From Acetivibrio mesophilus (GTDB lineage: Bacteria; Bacillota; Clostridia; Acetivibrionales; Acetivibrionaceae), in the NCBI RefSeq assembly GCF_004102745.1, contig NZ_RLII01000005.1, positions 1 through 64,000 on the forward strand: a stretch of DNA of 64,000 nucleotides, in the 5' to 3' direction. The translations under genes were made by a program, and so were the position numbers. Of the stretch, positions 43,055 to 52,905 are shown one piece after another. Below the pieces are notes generated by a model. That model saw only the letters and a list, made by a program, of their open reading frames with translations, searched no databases and had not been told where the DNA came from. How positions within the stretch are numbered: the stretch's first letter is position 1; each line of letters begins with the position of its first letter.

Positions 43055-44659
43055 CTATGCAGCCTTGAACTTGTTCTGTATTAGTTGTACAAATATTTTT
43101 ACGAGATTGGGGTCAAATTGTTTTCCGCATCCGGAATTAATCTCATTGAGTGCATCCTCAGGGCTAAGGGTCTTTCTATAAACTCTCCTTACTATCATTG
43201 CAGAATAGGAATCTGCCAATTGCAGAATTCGCGCTTCTAAAGGTATGCTTTCTCCCGATAATCCATGGGGATACCCGGTGCCATCCCAGTTTTCATGATG
43301 ATATGCTATACAATTAACAATTTCGATTGGAAGGGATAAATCATTAATGATGTTAAGCCCATAATTCACATGTCCTTTTATAAGATCATATTCCTCCGGG
43401 GTCAGGGTAGTGTTCTTCCTTATTATATCACTGGATATTAGGATTTTACCAATATCGTGAAGCCAACCTGCAGCGTAGATATGGTCAACCTGGCTATCCG
43501 GAAGACCGACCTCTTTCGCAAGGGCAGCGGCATATTGGGCAGTATACCTGGAATGGACATAGGTATACATATCTTTTTCTGCCAGGACATTTAAAAGTTC
43601 AAATCCTTCTTTGGGAAGGAGAGGCTTTTGTCTATTTGTAAAGATATCCAATCTATGGTTCTTGCACTTATTGTAATACATGTCTATATCTGCCTTGTAC
43701 AGTAGTTTTTCTATATCAGTGTCCTTATCAGAAGGTGACGAATTTGCCTGACCGATTGAAAAAGACAGATTAATTGGATCCAAGCCATCTTCAATAACAA
43801 ACTCTTTTTCTCTTATTGCTTTTGAAAGCTCTTTTCCAAGATTCTTTACTCTTTCGTTTCTTCCATCATTTTTTACGACAATAATAAACTCGTCTCCACC
43901 AAGTCTGCCAATTATTCTTTCAAGACCTTCGGTTTCTGATTTAAGAAACTCTGAAACCTTTATGAGCACTCTGTTTCCCGCTACATGTCCGAAAGTGTCA
44001 TTAATCTGTTTGAAGCGATCCATATCGGTAATTAAAATTGAAATGTCACTGCTCTGAATCATTTTCTTTGCAGTTTCAATCGTATGGGCAAAAGTCGCAA
44101 CACCGGTAAGGGAATCTGTAATACTCATCTTTTTATACTTGTTGCGCTCAATAATAACCTTTGCAAACAATTGATAAATAAGTACAATTGTAAATGTAAA
44201 GCAGATTTGACCGTTGGCTGTTCCGATTATTTTGTCAGTAGGGTAAAATCCTTCCTTGGATTGGGGCAACAGCATAAATATCCTTAATGCAGGATAAAGC
44301 CCTGCAATGAGCGGGAAAAAAATACTATCCAGAAGAAGTACATAGCAGGCGGTGAGTACACTCCATCTGTTGATTACTGTATTGTATGTATAGGGTAAAG
44401 AATAAAGATCCACAACAAAAATAAACACCAGATATGACATTATTGCAAGTATATACTGAACCGGCTTATGTTTAACAAAAAATTTAGCCACAAGCATCAT
44501 TGTTGCAAATCCGCTCATATAAAGTATGGTCGGGAAAATATGACCTGTTTCATAGGTCATATATATCGACAATATAACAACTAAAAATGTAAATAATGCA
44601 TTAAGAATATGTTTATTAAAAAAATCTATAATCTTAATTTTCTTTCCTTTATACTGCAT
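43055..44659 (-). CDS. Membrane GGDEF and HD-GYP protein (cyclic-di-GMP turnover)
   Basis: A 534-residue protein with about six to seven N-terminal helices (residues 12-180), a GGDEF domain (GRLGGDEFIIVV, active-site sequence intact) and an HD-GYP domain (LHDIGKI ... HHENWDGTGYPHG). The signature residues for both making and breaking c-di-GMP are kept. The RxxD inhibitory site upstream of GGDEF is not evident (ERIIG). The net activity cannot be decided from sequence. GGGGAG precedes the start. The polytopic N-terminus is likely a membrane sensor. Its position in the cellulose island suggests a link to adhesion or motility on biomass. Confidence 0.92.
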   Translation of the reverse strand: MQYKGKKIKIIDFFNKHILNALFTFLVVILSIYMTYETGHIFPTILYMSGFATMMLVAKFFVKHKPVQYILAIMSYLVFIFVVDLYSLPYTYNTVINRWSVLTACYVLLLDSIFFPLIAGLYPALRIFMLLPQSKEGFYPTDKIIGTANGQICFTFTIVLIYQLFAKVIIERNKYKKMSITDSLTGVATFAHTIETAKKMIQSSDISILITDMDRFKQINDTFGHVAGNRVLIKVSEFLKSETEGLERIIGRLGGDEFIIVVKNDGRNERVKNLGKELSKAIREKEFVIEDGLDPINLSFSIGQANSSPSDKDTDIEKLLYKADIDMYYNKCKNHRLDIFTNRQKPLLPKEGFELLNVLAEKDMYTYVHSRYTAQYAAALAKEVGLPDSQVDHIYAAGWLHDIGKILISSDIIRKNTTLTPEEYDLIKGHVNYGLNIINDLSLPIEIVNCIAYHHENWDGTGYPHGLSGESIPLEARILQLADSYSAMIVRRVYRKTLSPEDALNEINSGCGKQFDPNLVKIFVQLIQNKFKAA

Positions 44660-44855
44660 TTCATAAAACTCCCCATTAAAACAATTTAAACTATAATAAT
44701 CAAATTAATATTTATATATATATAATAGATAATCAAATGAAAGAACATATTGTGTTTCCTAATATAAGTTTATACAAAAAAATGCAAACTATCAATATGT
44801 AAAATATGTTTTCTGGCATTAAATAAGCATTTTAAGGCAATTAAATTTTTTATAA

Positions 44856-44883
44856 GAAAACAGCCTCTTATATTTAGAGGCTG
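44856..44883 (-). terminator. Intrinsic terminator of the GH9 gene
   Basis: CAGCCTCT and AGAGGCTG form a perfect 8-bp stem; on the minus strand it is followed by GTTTTCTTAT. Confidence 0.82.
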
Positions 44884-44933
44884 CATTTAGTAAGGTAATG
44901 GAAGGGTAGATGTAGTTTTTGTTAGTAAAAACA

Positions 44934-46625
44934 CTAATTTATAATATTTCCGTAAATGTCATACTTAACAGGAAATTGGTCAATTATGCGAAGAACATAT
45001 CTTTTCAACAGAGTCATGTCACTTGAATTGATCGAACCATCGCCGTTGAGGTCTCCTGCCGGTATACGAATTTCCTCCTTATTTTGGTATGGAAGACGAT
45101 TAATAATGCGCAGAAGATATCTTTTCATATATGTAATGTCTGTTGAGTTTACTGAGCCGTCAGCATTTAAGTCTCCAACATCACACCATACTAAAGGCAT
45201 TGATGTGGGAGATGGGGAAGGCTTAGTTGGAGAAGGAGTTGGTATTATGATATTACCGGAGAATTTCTCTACAGCTGCAAGAGCGCCCACAAAAGCAGCA
45301 TTATAATCGATTGCTACCTCTGTATGCTGATAGAGGTTAACATCATCGGTGAAACCGTCAGATAAATTCGGACCACCGACCAAAGCACCCAATAGAAGGT
45401 TTTTGGCGGGTTTTGCATTATCTCCGTTTGCGTAAGTATAGCCATTGGCAGCCCTATGGTGAGGACATTTTGGATAATTGGATCCATAACCTATGACATA
45501 GGACATATTAAGGGGATTGCTGCCAAGGATATAATCTATCTGTGACTTTGCAAAAGATTTTAGCGATTCATTTCCGGTAAGCTCATAGTATCTCATAGCA
45601 ATAAAAGCCTCGGCGGATGCATATCTTAAAGCTCCCCAGTTGTCCAGATACCTGAGGCCCCCGGGTGTTTTTGCAAGGGAATTCATCCAGTAATCGAGAT
45701 TGAAGTTCATTGCATCGATGTATTTTTGCTCGCCTGTTAACTCTGCAAGCTTGCAGAAAACAGCCATGTACATATCATCCCAGCACATTGTCCACTTGTT
45801 CTGGAAAGGACTATCTCCCCAGAGGGTTTTATATGAAAGATAGTTGTCTATTTCTTTTAAATAATTTGCGTCGTTTTCTACAGCATAGAGCCATGCAGCG
45901 GCAAAAGACAAATCATCCCAATAGGAATGGGAAATATAGAAAGCATTCTCATCGTAGTAACCCAGATTGGTTTTTGCCATTGTATAAAGCTCTTTTGCAG
46001 CCTGTAAACACTTATTGGCATAGCTTGAATCTATATCTTTATAATTTAAGTACATTATTGTAAGGGCAGCGGATGTCAAACCGCATACATCTGAAGCCGG
46101 ATTTGAAGCATTTGCAACGTAAGGGATAGGTCTTGAACCTGGCTGGGTTTCCGGTGCACCCCAGTATGTATGGTCTTCCTGACCATCACCTACTTGATAG
46201 TAGAAGGTATCCGGGTCGGGATGACACTTTAGAAGATAATCGGTGAAATATTTGAGAGTACTGAGCATTTTGGCGGTGTTGCCGGTTGAATCAAACACAT
46301 CTTTATATTCGTAAAGCGACCAGCCCAGTACCGCTGCCGTATAGGCTTGAGGCAAGCCGAATTTGACATGGTCTCCTGCATCATGATATCCACCATTTAA
46401 ATCTAAGCCTATCTCGCTCCCGTCACTTGTGTGGCATGCTCCTCTCCAATCAAAAACATTGTCAATGCTTGCATCCGGACCGCACTTGTTGGCATCGTAA
46501 AACTGTATTGAGTACCTAAGAGCGGTAGCGTAATCGTGACTTGCAGCTGCCGATGAATTTGATGTTGCAAATAAGGATGTCATTAAAAATGTGAAAATAA
46601 TTAGTAATACTGCAGTTTTTTTCAT
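44934..46625 (-). CDS. Cellulosomal GH9 glycoside hydrolase with C-terminal dockerin
   Basis: A 563-residue secreted beta-1,4-glucanase. Signal peptide 1-28. The GH9 domain (about 30-460) begins YATALRYSIQFYDANKCGP. It holds the catalytic-base motif GGYHDAGDHVKFG, the His region CPHHRAANGY and the acid Glu in HTEVAIDYNAAFVGALA. No CBM3c or Ig-like module is present, so this is the simple GH9-dockerin architecture. The dockerin has two segments (DLNADGSVNSTDITYMKRYLL and DLNGDGSINSSDMTLLKRYVL). GAAAGGGG precedes the ATG. The matching A. thermocellus gene is, from memory, the one called celP. It is divergent from the lacI-cbp pair. Confidence 0.94.
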   Translation of the reverse strand: MKKTAVLLIIFTFLMTSLFATSNSSAAASHDYATALRYSIQFYDANKCGPDASIDNVFDWRGACHTSDGSEIGLDLNGGYHDAGDHVKFGLPQAYTAAVLGWSLYEYKDVFDSTGNTAKMLSTLKYFTDYLLKCHPDPDTFYYQVGDGQEDHTYWGAPETQPGSRPIPYVANASNPASDVCGLTSAALTIMYLNYKDIDSSYANKCLQAAKELYTMAKTNLGYYDENAFYISHSYWDDLSFAAAWLYAVENDANYLKEIDNYLSYKTLWGDSPFQNKWTMCWDDMYMAVFCKLAELTGEQKYIDAMNFNLDYWMNSLAKTPGGLRYLDNWGALRYASAEAFIAMRYYELTGNESLKSFAKSQIDYILGSNPLNMSYVIGYGSNYPKCPHHRAANGYTYANGDNAKPAKNLLLGALVGGPNLSDGFTDDVNLYQHTEVAIDYNAAFVGALAAVEKFSGNIIIPTPSPTKPSPSPTSMPLVWCDVGDLNADGSVNSTDITYMKRYLLRIINRLPYQNKEEIRIPAGDLNGDGSINSSDMTLLKRYVLRIIDQFPVKYDIYGNIIN

Positions 46626-46710
46626 GTTTTTTCCCCTTTCAGAAAATTGATATGAAAACTATTTATTGTTAACAAATAAAAAAATCAATTCCTATTTTAA
46701 TTAAAGATAC

Positions 46711-46745
46711 GATGCCGCTTACCAATATATGTGGCATCCATTGGT
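46711..46745. promoter_or_regulatory. Nested inverted repeats in the GH9-lacI intergenic region
   Basis: GATGCCGC/GTGGCATC (8-bp arms, one mismatch) interlocks with ACCAAT/ATTGGT (perfect 6-bp arms). They lie about 90-120 bases before the GH9 start. No convincing sigma-A or sigma-I promoter for GH9 is visible in the 430-base gap, so these repeats are the only structure that I see on that side. Confidence 0.45.
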
Positions 46746-46994
46746 ATAAAATCTTATCGGTACAATAGGACATTGATTTACATATTGAAATATTTTGTTC
46801 TTTTAGCTTATATATTAAATTTGATAAAAAGTTTTTCCGATTTTATTATTATTTTCTATTAACTTTCAAATAATAAGGTAGTAGTTTTTCTACTTAAATT
46901 ATATCATAACTGTTCTTGTAATTGAAGGTTTTTGTTAAATTATCAAGGATAGTAGATTAAAAATTTTTAAGAGGTAAAATGTGAAAATGACTAC

Positions 46995-47023
46995 TTGAAT
47001 TAATGAGACAAAGCAGATATAAT
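46995..47023 (+). promoter_or_regulatory. Sigma-A promoter of lacI-cbp
   Basis: TTGAAT, 17 bases, TATAAT, 32 bases before the lacI start codon. Confidence 0.82.
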
Positions 47024-47030
47024 ATTTTGG

Positions 47031-47044
47031 TAAACACGCGTTCA
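47031..47044 (+). promoter_or_regulatory. Candidate LacI-type operator (autoregulation)
   Basis: TAAACACGCGTTCA contains a CG-centred, imperfect palindrome (TGAACGCGTGTTTA on the other strand, 5 of 7 pairs). It lies just after the -10 box and before GGAGGTG. It resembles the TGAACGCG-type sites bound by LacI-family GlyR proteins of A. thermocellus. Confidence 0.5.
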
Positions 47045-47055
47045 TGGAGGTGAAT

Positions 47056-48111
47056 ATGAATAGTGAAGATATTGCCCGATTAGCGGGTGTATCCAGGAGC
47101 ACTGTATCGAGAGTTATAAACAACTACGCAAATGTTCCTGAAGCTACACGAGCAAAGGTATTGGCGGTTATAGAAAAGTACAACTACGAACCAAACACAT
47201 CGGCAAGGATACTGGCGGGCAAATCCAACAATACTATAGGTTTATTTGTTATCAGCGTTTCGGAAAAGGAAAGACGAATATATCAGAATGCGTACTATTC
47301 ATCATTTATAAATGCAGTGGTTGATGTGGCAAATGACAACGGATATTATGTTCTGGTACATACTATCTATTCGGAAAAAGATTATTCAAAAGTGAAGCAG
47401 TCATTTCTACAGAAGAGAATATGTGCTGGAATTTTGGTTGGAAATGAGAAACTATCCAGTGCGCTGAAAGAAATAAGCCGGATGGGTTATCCCATAGGTA
47501 TTGTAGACTACGATCCGGAAGATATAGAAAAATATGACCTTGATGACTCTAATTTGATAGTAGTAAACTCAAAGGATTATGAGGGCACCACAGATGCTTT
47601 AAACTACCTTATTGGACTAGGACACAGGGAAATAGGTATTATCACCGGGAGAATGGAGACATACTCGGGAAGGCAGAGATATGAAGCATATATAAATGTG
47701 CTTGAATCAAATGGAATAGAGATTAAACCCGAATTTGTACTTAAGGGCGAATTTCATAAGAAGAAAACCTATGACGAGGTAAGAAATCTTGTGGATTCAA
47801 AAAAGCTTCCGACAGCGCTGTTTGCATGCAATGATGATATGGCATTGGCTGCCATGGAGGTTTTTTCCGAAAACGGTATTAGAATTCCCGAAGATATTTC
47901 AATTATTGGCTTTGATGATATTCCACTGGCTGCTCATATAAAGCCGGCTCTTTCTACAGTAAAGGTTCCTGGATATGAAATGGTCGGGCATATAACGGAG
48001 CTAGTCATAAGCAAAATTGAAAGCAAAGTTAGAAAATTCCATTATGAAAGTATCCCCGATCAGTTAATAATAAGGGATACATGCACGAATGTACGAGATG
48101 GTGCTTTTTAG
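47056..48111 (+). CDS. LacI-family transcriptional regulator
   Basis: A 351-residue repressor. The N-terminal HTH reads NSEDIARLAGVSRSTVSRVINNYANVPEATRAKV, followed by the hinge (YEPNTSARILAGKSNNTIGLF) and a sugar-binding domain with FACNDDMALAAMEV and IIGFDDIPLAAHIKPALSTV. ATG 47056 follows GGAGGTG; an in-frame ATG at 47044 overlaps the ribosome site. The gene is 48 bases before cbp and probably in one transcript, so a cellodextrin-responsive control of cbp and of itself is likely. Its effector is inferred from context only. Confidence 0.93.
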   Translation: MNSEDIARLAGVSRSTVSRVINNYANVPEATRAKVLAVIEKYNYEPNTSARILAGKSNNTIGLFVISVSEKERRIYQNAYYSSFINAVVDVANDNGYYVLVHTIYSEKDYSKVKQSFLQKRICAGILVGNEKLSSALKEISRMGYPIGIVDYDPEDIEKYDLDDSNLIVVNSKDYEGTTDALNYLIGLGHREIGIITGRMETYSGRQRYEAYINVLESNGIEIKPEFVLKGEFHKKKTYDEVRNLVDSKKLPTALFACNDDMALAAMEVFSENGIRIPEDISIIGFDDIPLAAHIKPALSTVKVPGYEMVGHITELVISKIESKVRKFHYESIPDQLIIRDTCTNVRDGAF

Positions 48112-48159
48112 CACGATTTATAGAATACAAATAAACGAAAATTTTAAGGAGGACTAAGG

Positions 48160-50595
48160 ATGAAATTCGGTTTTTTTGATGATGTAAACAAGGAATACGT
48201 TATTAACGTACCTACAACACCGTATCCATGGATAAACTATCTGGGTACAGAAAATTTCTTCTCACTGATTTCTAACACAGCAGGTGGTTATTGCTTTTAC
48301 AGGGATGCAAGACTAAGACGTATAACAAGATACAGATACAACAATGTTCCGATTGACATGGGAGGACGTTATTTCTACATATATGATAACGGAGATTTCT
48401 GGTCACCGGGATGGTCACCGGTAAAGAGGGACCTTGAAAGCTATGAATGCAGACATGGCTTGGGATATACAAAGATTACCGGAAAAAGAAACGGAATAAA
48501 CACAGAAGTTACCTTCTTTGTTCCACAGAACTACAACGGCGAAGTTCAGAAGGTTGTAGTAAAAAATGAAGGACAGGACAAGAAGAAAATAACTCTCTTC
48601 TCCTTCCTTGAGTTCTGCTTATGGAATGCTTATGACGATATGACTAATTTCCAGAGAAACTTCAGCACTGGAGAAGTTGAGATAGAAGGTTCGGTGATTT
48701 ATCACAAGACCGAGTACAAGGAGCGCAGAAATCATTATGCATTCTACTCGGTGAACGCAGAAATCACTGGCTTTGATAGTGACAGAGACAGCTTCATAGG
48801 ACTCTATAACGGATTTGAAGCTCCTCAGGCTGTTGTAAACGGCAAGTCAAACAATTCTGTTGCTGACGGATGGTCGCCAGTTGCATCCCACAGCATAGAA
48901 ATGGAATTGAATCCGGGAGAGCAAAAGGAATTTGTATTTGTTTTAGGTTATGTAGAAAACAAAGACGAAGAAAAGTGGGAATCAAAGGGTGTTATCAACA
49001 AGAAAAAGGCTTATGAAATGATAGAGCAATTCAACACTGTTTCAAAGGTTGACAGTGCTTTTGAGGAGCTGAAAAACTACTGGAACTCCCTTCTTTCAAA
49101 ATACTCGGTTGAAAGCCACGATGAAAAACTCAACCGTATGGTTAATATATGGAATCAGTACCAGTGTATGGTTACATTCAATATGTCAAGAAGTGCTTCA
49201 TACTTTGAATCCGGTATAGGAAGAGGTATGGGCTTTAGAGATTCAAACCAGGATTTATTGGGATTTGTACACCAGATACCCGAAAGAGGAAGAGAAAGAC
49301 TTCTTGACCTCGCAGCAACTCAGCTTGAAGACGGTGGCGCATACCACCAGTATCAGCCTCTTACCAAAAAGGGTAACAATGAAATTGGAGGAGACTTCAA
49401 CGATGACCCATTGTGGCTGATTCTTGCAACTGCTGCCTATATCAAAGAAACAGGAGACTATACAATACTGAAGGAGCAAGTACCGTTCAACAATGATCCG
49501 TCCAAAGCCGACACTATGTTTGAGCATTTGACTCGTTCCTTCTATCATGTAGTAAACAACCTTGGACCTCATGGGTTGCCGCTTATAGGTAGAGCAGACT
49601 GGAATGACTGCCTCAACTTAAACTGCTTCTCTAATGTTCCGGACGAGCCATTCCAGACTACAACAAGCAAGGATGGAAAAGTTGCAGAGTCAGTTATGAT
49701 TGCCGGTATGTTTGTATTTATCGGAAAAGACTATGTCGAGCTTTGTAAATACATGGGTCTTGAAGAAGAAGCTAAGAAAGCTCAGCAGCATATTGATACA
49801 ATGAAGGAAACCATCATCAAGCACGGTTATGACGGTGAATGGTTCTTAAGAGCATACGATGACTTTGGAAGAAAGATCGGAAGCAACGAAAATGAAGAAG
49901 GTAAAATCTTTATTGAATCCCAAGGCTTCTGCGTAATGGCTGAAGTTGGCGTTGAAGACGGCAAGGCATTAAAGGCTATGGATTCGGTTAAGAAATATCT
50001 TGACACTCCATACGGTCTTGTACTTCAAAATCCGGCATTCACAAAATATTATATTGAGTATGGTGAAATCTCAACATATCCTGCCGGATACAAGGAAAAT
50101 GCAGGTATATTCTGCCACAACAATGCATGGATAATATGTGCTGAAGCAGCTATTGGAAGAGGAGACATGGCTTTTGAATACTACTCCAAAATAGCTCCTG
50201 CTTATACTGAGGATATAAGTGAAATACACAAACTTGAGCCATATGTTTATGCACAGATGATTGCCGGTAAGGATGCAAAACGCCATGGAGAAGCAAAGAA
50301 CTCATGGTTGACCGGTACAGCAGCATGGAACTTTGTTGCAATTTCACAGTGGATTTTGGGTATAAAGCCTGAATTCGAAGGATTGAAAATTGATCCATGT
50401 ATCCCTAAAGCATGGGATGGATATAAGGTAACAAGATATTATAGAGGTTCAACTTACGATATCTCAATAAAGAATCCAAACCATGTATCAAAAGGTGTGG
50501 CTAAAATTACTGTTGACGGCAACGAAATTAGCGGAACTATTCTTCCGGTATTTAATGACGGAAAAACTCACAATGTTGAAGTAATTATGGGATAA
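48160..50595 (+). CDS. cbp: Cellobiose phosphorylase, GH94
   Basis: An 811-residue cytoplasmic enzyme: cellobiose + phosphate gives alpha-D-glucose-1-phosphate + glucose, saving ATP during cellulose growth. It begins [29 protein letters not shown], closely matching the cellobiose phosphorylase of A. thermocellus, which is also 811 residues. The general acid is the Asp in [10 protein letters not shown]; phosphate-site residues lie in the HNNAW and [10 protein letters not shown] regions. The start FGFFDD and size separate it from the larger cellodextrin phosphorylase (about 980 residues). AAGGAGG precedes the ATG. Codon use suggests high expression. Confidence 0.95.
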   Translation: MKFGFFDDVNKEYVINVPTTPYPWINYLGTENFFSLISNTAGGYCFYRDARLRRITRYRYNNVPIDMGGRYFYIYDNGDFWSPGWSPVKRDLESYECRHGLGYTKITGKRNGINTEVTFFVPQNYNGEVQKVVVKNEGQDKKKITLFSFLEFCLWNAYDDMTNFQRNFSTGEVEIEGSVIYHKTEYKERRNHYAFYSVNAEITGFDSDRDSFIGLYNGFEAPQAVVNGKSNNSVADGWSPVASHSIEMELNPGEQKEFVFVLGYVENKDEEKWESKGVINKKKAYEMIEQFNTVSKVDSAFEELKNYWNSLLSKYSVESHDEKLNRMVNIWNQYQCMVTFNMSRSASYFESGIGRGMGFRDSNQDLLGFVHQIPERGRERLLDLAATQLEDGGAYHQYQPLTKKGNNEIGGDFNDDPLWLILATAAYIKETGDYTILKEQVPFNNDPSKADTMFEHLTRSFYHVVNNLGPHGLPLIGRADWNDCLNLNCFSNVPDEPFQTTTSKDGKVAESVMIAGMFVFIGKDYVELCKYMGLEEEAKKAQQHIDTMKETIIKHGYDGEWFLRAYDDFGRKIGSNENEEGKIFIESQGFCVMAEVGVEDGKALKAMDSVKKYLDTPYGLVLQNPAFTKYYIEYGEISTYPAGYKENAGIFCHNNAWIICAEAAIGRGDMAFEYYSKIAPAYTEDISEIHKLEPYVYAQMIAGKDAKRHGEAKNSWLTGTAAWNFVAISQWILGIKPEFEGLKIDPCIPKAWDGYKVTRYYRGSTYDISIKNPNHVSKGVAKITVDGNEISGTILPVFNDGKTHNVEVIMG

Positions 50596-50615
50596 AAAAC
50601 TGTATAAGGTATAAG

Positions 50616-50656
50616 AAAAAAGAAGTTATCCGAAGTTTTGGATAGCTTCTTTTTTT
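50616..50656. terminator. Bidirectional terminator between cbp and speD
   Basis: GAAGTTATCC pairs with GGATAGCTTC (one mismatch) and is flanked by AAAAAA and TTTTTTT. It suits both convergent genes. Confidence 0.88.
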
Positions 50657-50665
50657 GATAGAGAT

Positions 50666-51484
50666 TTAGAGCTTTGGCATGTTTTTACCGTAAAATATTT
50701 CGTACATTTCCTTTTTGAGTTTTTGCTTTATCTTCCTCTTTTCACCGGGTAATAATTCCTTTTTTGTGATACCGAAAAGGTAGTTGTCAAGGTCGAAGTC
50801 CTTAATGAGCATTTTTGTATGGAAAATGTGATCCTGATACACGTTGACATCAATCATATGGTATAATTCCTTGGTATCGTTAGATATATAGTTTTGTATT
50901 GAGTTGATTTTATGGTCGATAAAGAGTTTTCGGCCTTCAACGTCTCTGGTGAAGCCCCTGACTCTGTAGTCAATGGTAATGATATCTGAATCAAAGCTGT
51001 GTATCAAATAGTTTAGCGCCTTAAGAGGCGAGATCTTGCCGCAAGTAGAAACATCGATATCTGCCCTGAAGGTGCTAATACCGTCATCGGGATGACTTTC
51101 AGGATAAGTATGGACTGTTATGTGACTTTTGTCCAGATGGGCAAGAACAGTCTCCGGCAATGGCCCTGGAGTCTCAGTTTGCGAAGAGTCGTCCTCCATC
51201 GACGGGTTAATTTTTCCTTCGGAAATGAGCATGGTAACACTTGCTCCCTGAGGTTCATAATCTTGGCTGGAAATGTTTAATATATTGGCTCCGATTATAG
51301 AAGAAACATTTGTTAATATGTTGGTAAGTCTTTCGGCATTATACTGCTCGTCAATATATTCTATATAGCCCTTACGGTGCTCTGCTGTTTTGGCATAGCA
51401 GATATCATATATATTAAAACTCAGTGTCTTTGTAAGATTGTTGAATCCGTATAATTTAAGTTTTTTTAATGATTTTATCTCCAT
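50666..51484 (-). CDS. speD: S-adenosylmethionine decarboxylase proenzyme
   Basis: A 272-residue enzyme supplying the aminopropyl donor for spermidine. Self-cleavage at the Ser of [20 protein letters not shown] creates the pyruvoyl cofactor. This is the long SpeD form known from E. coli (about 264 residues), not the short form of Bacillus and Thermotoga. Other conserved pieces: [26 protein letters not shown] and [22 protein letters not shown] precedes the ATG. The speE gene is not adjacent. Confidence 0.94.
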   Translation of the reverse strand: MEIKSLKKLKLYGFNNLTKTLSFNIYDICYAKTAEHRKGYIEYIDEQYNAERLTNILTNVSSIIGANILNISSQDYEPQGASVTMLISEGKINPSMEDDSSQTETPGPLPETVLAHLDKSHITVHTYPESHPDDGISTFRADIDVSTCGKISPLKALNYLIHSFDSDIITIDYRVRGFTRDVEGRKLFIDHKINSIQNYISNDTKELYHMIDVNVYQDHIFHTKMLIKDFDLDNYLFGITKKELLPGEKRKIKQKLKKEMYEIFYGKNMPKL

Positions 51485-51627
51485 CTCTGTCTCCTTTTCC
51501 TATTAGCTCTATTATTTTATGATATTATTATAGTTTCATAATTATATTTTGTAAATAGTGGGTGAGATTCTTGCTTTGTGACAGATAAAAAGATGAAGTT
51601 GTAAATTGGCACCATAACCCTGTATCC

Positions 51628-51656
51628 TTTACGAAAAAATATCAAAATGATATAAT
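51628..51656 (+). promoter_or_regulatory. Candidate sigma-A promoter of the 2-hydroxyacid dehydrogenase gene
   Basis: TTTACG, 17 bases, TATAAT. The leader of about 135 bases holds a small hairpin (TAGGT...ACCTA, 51738-51755). I see no known riboswitch in it. The rest of the 313-base gap to speD is featureless. Confidence 0.55.
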
Positions 51657-51797
51657 GCTTGGTAATAAAAACGGCTTAAGATAGATGTATTCTTTTATGC
51701 AGAGAGAGCAAACATTATACAAAGGCCCAAAGCGGCGTAGGTTCTAATGTACCTAGAATTTATGCTGTGCAACATATCTAGACAGGAGAGATGAAAA

Positions 51798-52757
51798 GTG
51801 ATGAAAATATGTATTTTAGATGCAAAGACTCTTGGGGAAGATGTTGATTTGTCGGTGTTTAAACAGTTCGGTTCAGTGGAGATTTATGCGGAAACAAAGC
51901 CTTATGAAGTAATTGAAAGGATTAATGATGTTGATATTGTTATTACAAACAAAGTTGTGCTCAAGGAAGAAACCCTTAATCATGCCCAAAAACTGAAGCT
52001 GATTTGCGTAGCTGCAACAGGAACCAATAACATTGATCTTGACTATGCTGCAAAGAAGCAGATTGCCGTAACAAATGTAGCCGGTTACTCAACTATGAGT
52101 GTTTTGCAGCATACTTTTGCGATGCTGTTTTATCTAATGGAAAGCCTCCCTTATTACGATAAGTATGTAAAGTCAGGAGAATATGCAAAGAGCAGTATTT
52201 TTACTCATCACGGAAGACCCTTTCATGAGCTCTCCGGTAAGACTTGGGGTATCATAGGATTGGGGGCTATTGGGAAAACCGTGGCCAATGCGGCAGAGGC
52301 TTTTGGATGCAGGGTTGTTTACTATTCAACCTCGGGGAAAAACAATAATACGCAGTATGAAAGGGTTGAACTGGATAGCTTGCTAGAGGAGTCCGACATT
52401 GTATCCATTCATGCACCTTTAAACAATGAAACAAAGGGGTTGATTGACTATACGCGCATGGGGCTAATGAAAAAAAGAGCCATAATACTGAACCTTGGAC
52501 GCGGAGGCATCATAAAGGAGGACGATCTGGCGAGGGCATTGGATGAAGGCTTGATTAGAGGAGCAGCTCTTGATGTTCTCGAAAGCGAGCCTATAAATGG
52601 TGACAATCCTTTGCTGAAGATAAAGAATAGTGATAGGCTCTTTATAACTCCTCATATTGCGTGGGCAAGTATTGAAGCAAGAAGAAGACTTGTTGATGAG
52701 ATAGCATTGAATATTGAGGCCTTTATACATGAAAAAGAGCGCAACAGAATATGTTAA
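51798..52757 (+). CDS. D-2-hydroxyacid dehydrogenase (NAD-dependent)
   Basis: A 319-residue dehydrogenase of the D-isomer-specific family. The NAD-binding glycine motif is WGIIGLGAIGKTVAN, the catalytic Arg lies in LNLGRGGIIKEDDL, and the Glu/His pair in LDVLESEPINGDNPLL and FITPHIAWAS. Its closest type is hydroxypyruvate/glycerate dehydrogenase, but the substrate is not decided. GTG 51798 is 9 bases after AGGAG; an ATG follows it directly. Confidence 0.9.
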   Translation: MMKICILDAKTLGEDVDLSVFKQFGSVEIYAETKPYEVIERINDVDIVITNKVVLKEETLNHAQKLKLICVAATGTNNIDLDYAAKKQIAVTNVAGYSTMSVLQHTFAMLFYLMESLPYYDKYVKSGEYAKSSIFTHHGRPFHELSGKTWGIIGLGAIGKTVANAAEAFGCRVVYYSTSGKNNNTQYERVELDSLLEESDIVSIHAPLNNETKGLIDYTRMGLMKKRAIILNLGRGGIIKEDDLARALDEGLIRGAALDVLESEPINGDNPLLKIKNSDRLFITPHIAWASIEARRRLVDEIALNIEAFIHEKERNRIC

Positions 52758-52792
52758 TGATATTTTTGCTTTAAAAAATTCTAATATGCAAA

Positions 52793-52852
52793 TAAAAGCT
52801 TGGGACATCGAGTCTCTTTGCTTTTGTCTCTTTCATTTCATTTCAAGAGGCC
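52793..52852 (-). repeat. Structured intergenic repeat, copy 3 (inverted)
   Basis: On the minus strand it reads GGCCTCTTGAAATGAAATGA ... GACTCGATGTCCCAAGCTTTTA, nearly identical to copy 1. Like the other two, it starts a few bases after a terminator hairpin, here that of the 38-residue peptide gene. A forward ORF over this stretch is spurious. Confidence 0.75.
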
Positions 52853-52890
52853 AAAAGAAAAGAAGCAGCTTCGGGATTGAAGCCGCTTCT
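52853..52890 (-). terminator. Terminator of the 38-residue peptide gene
   Basis: On the minus strand AGAAGCGGCTTC...GAAGCTGCTTCT forms a hairpin followed by TTTCTTTT. Confidence 0.75.
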
Positions 52891-52905
52891 TTAGTCTTTA
52901 CGGTA

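Noticed and set aside
51660-51797. Riboswitch-like leader before the 2-hydroxyacid dehydrogenase gene
   Set aside because: It has one small hairpin and a GCAAA-type run, but I could not match it to the conserved core of c-di-GMP, glycine, SAM, T-box or glutamine elements.
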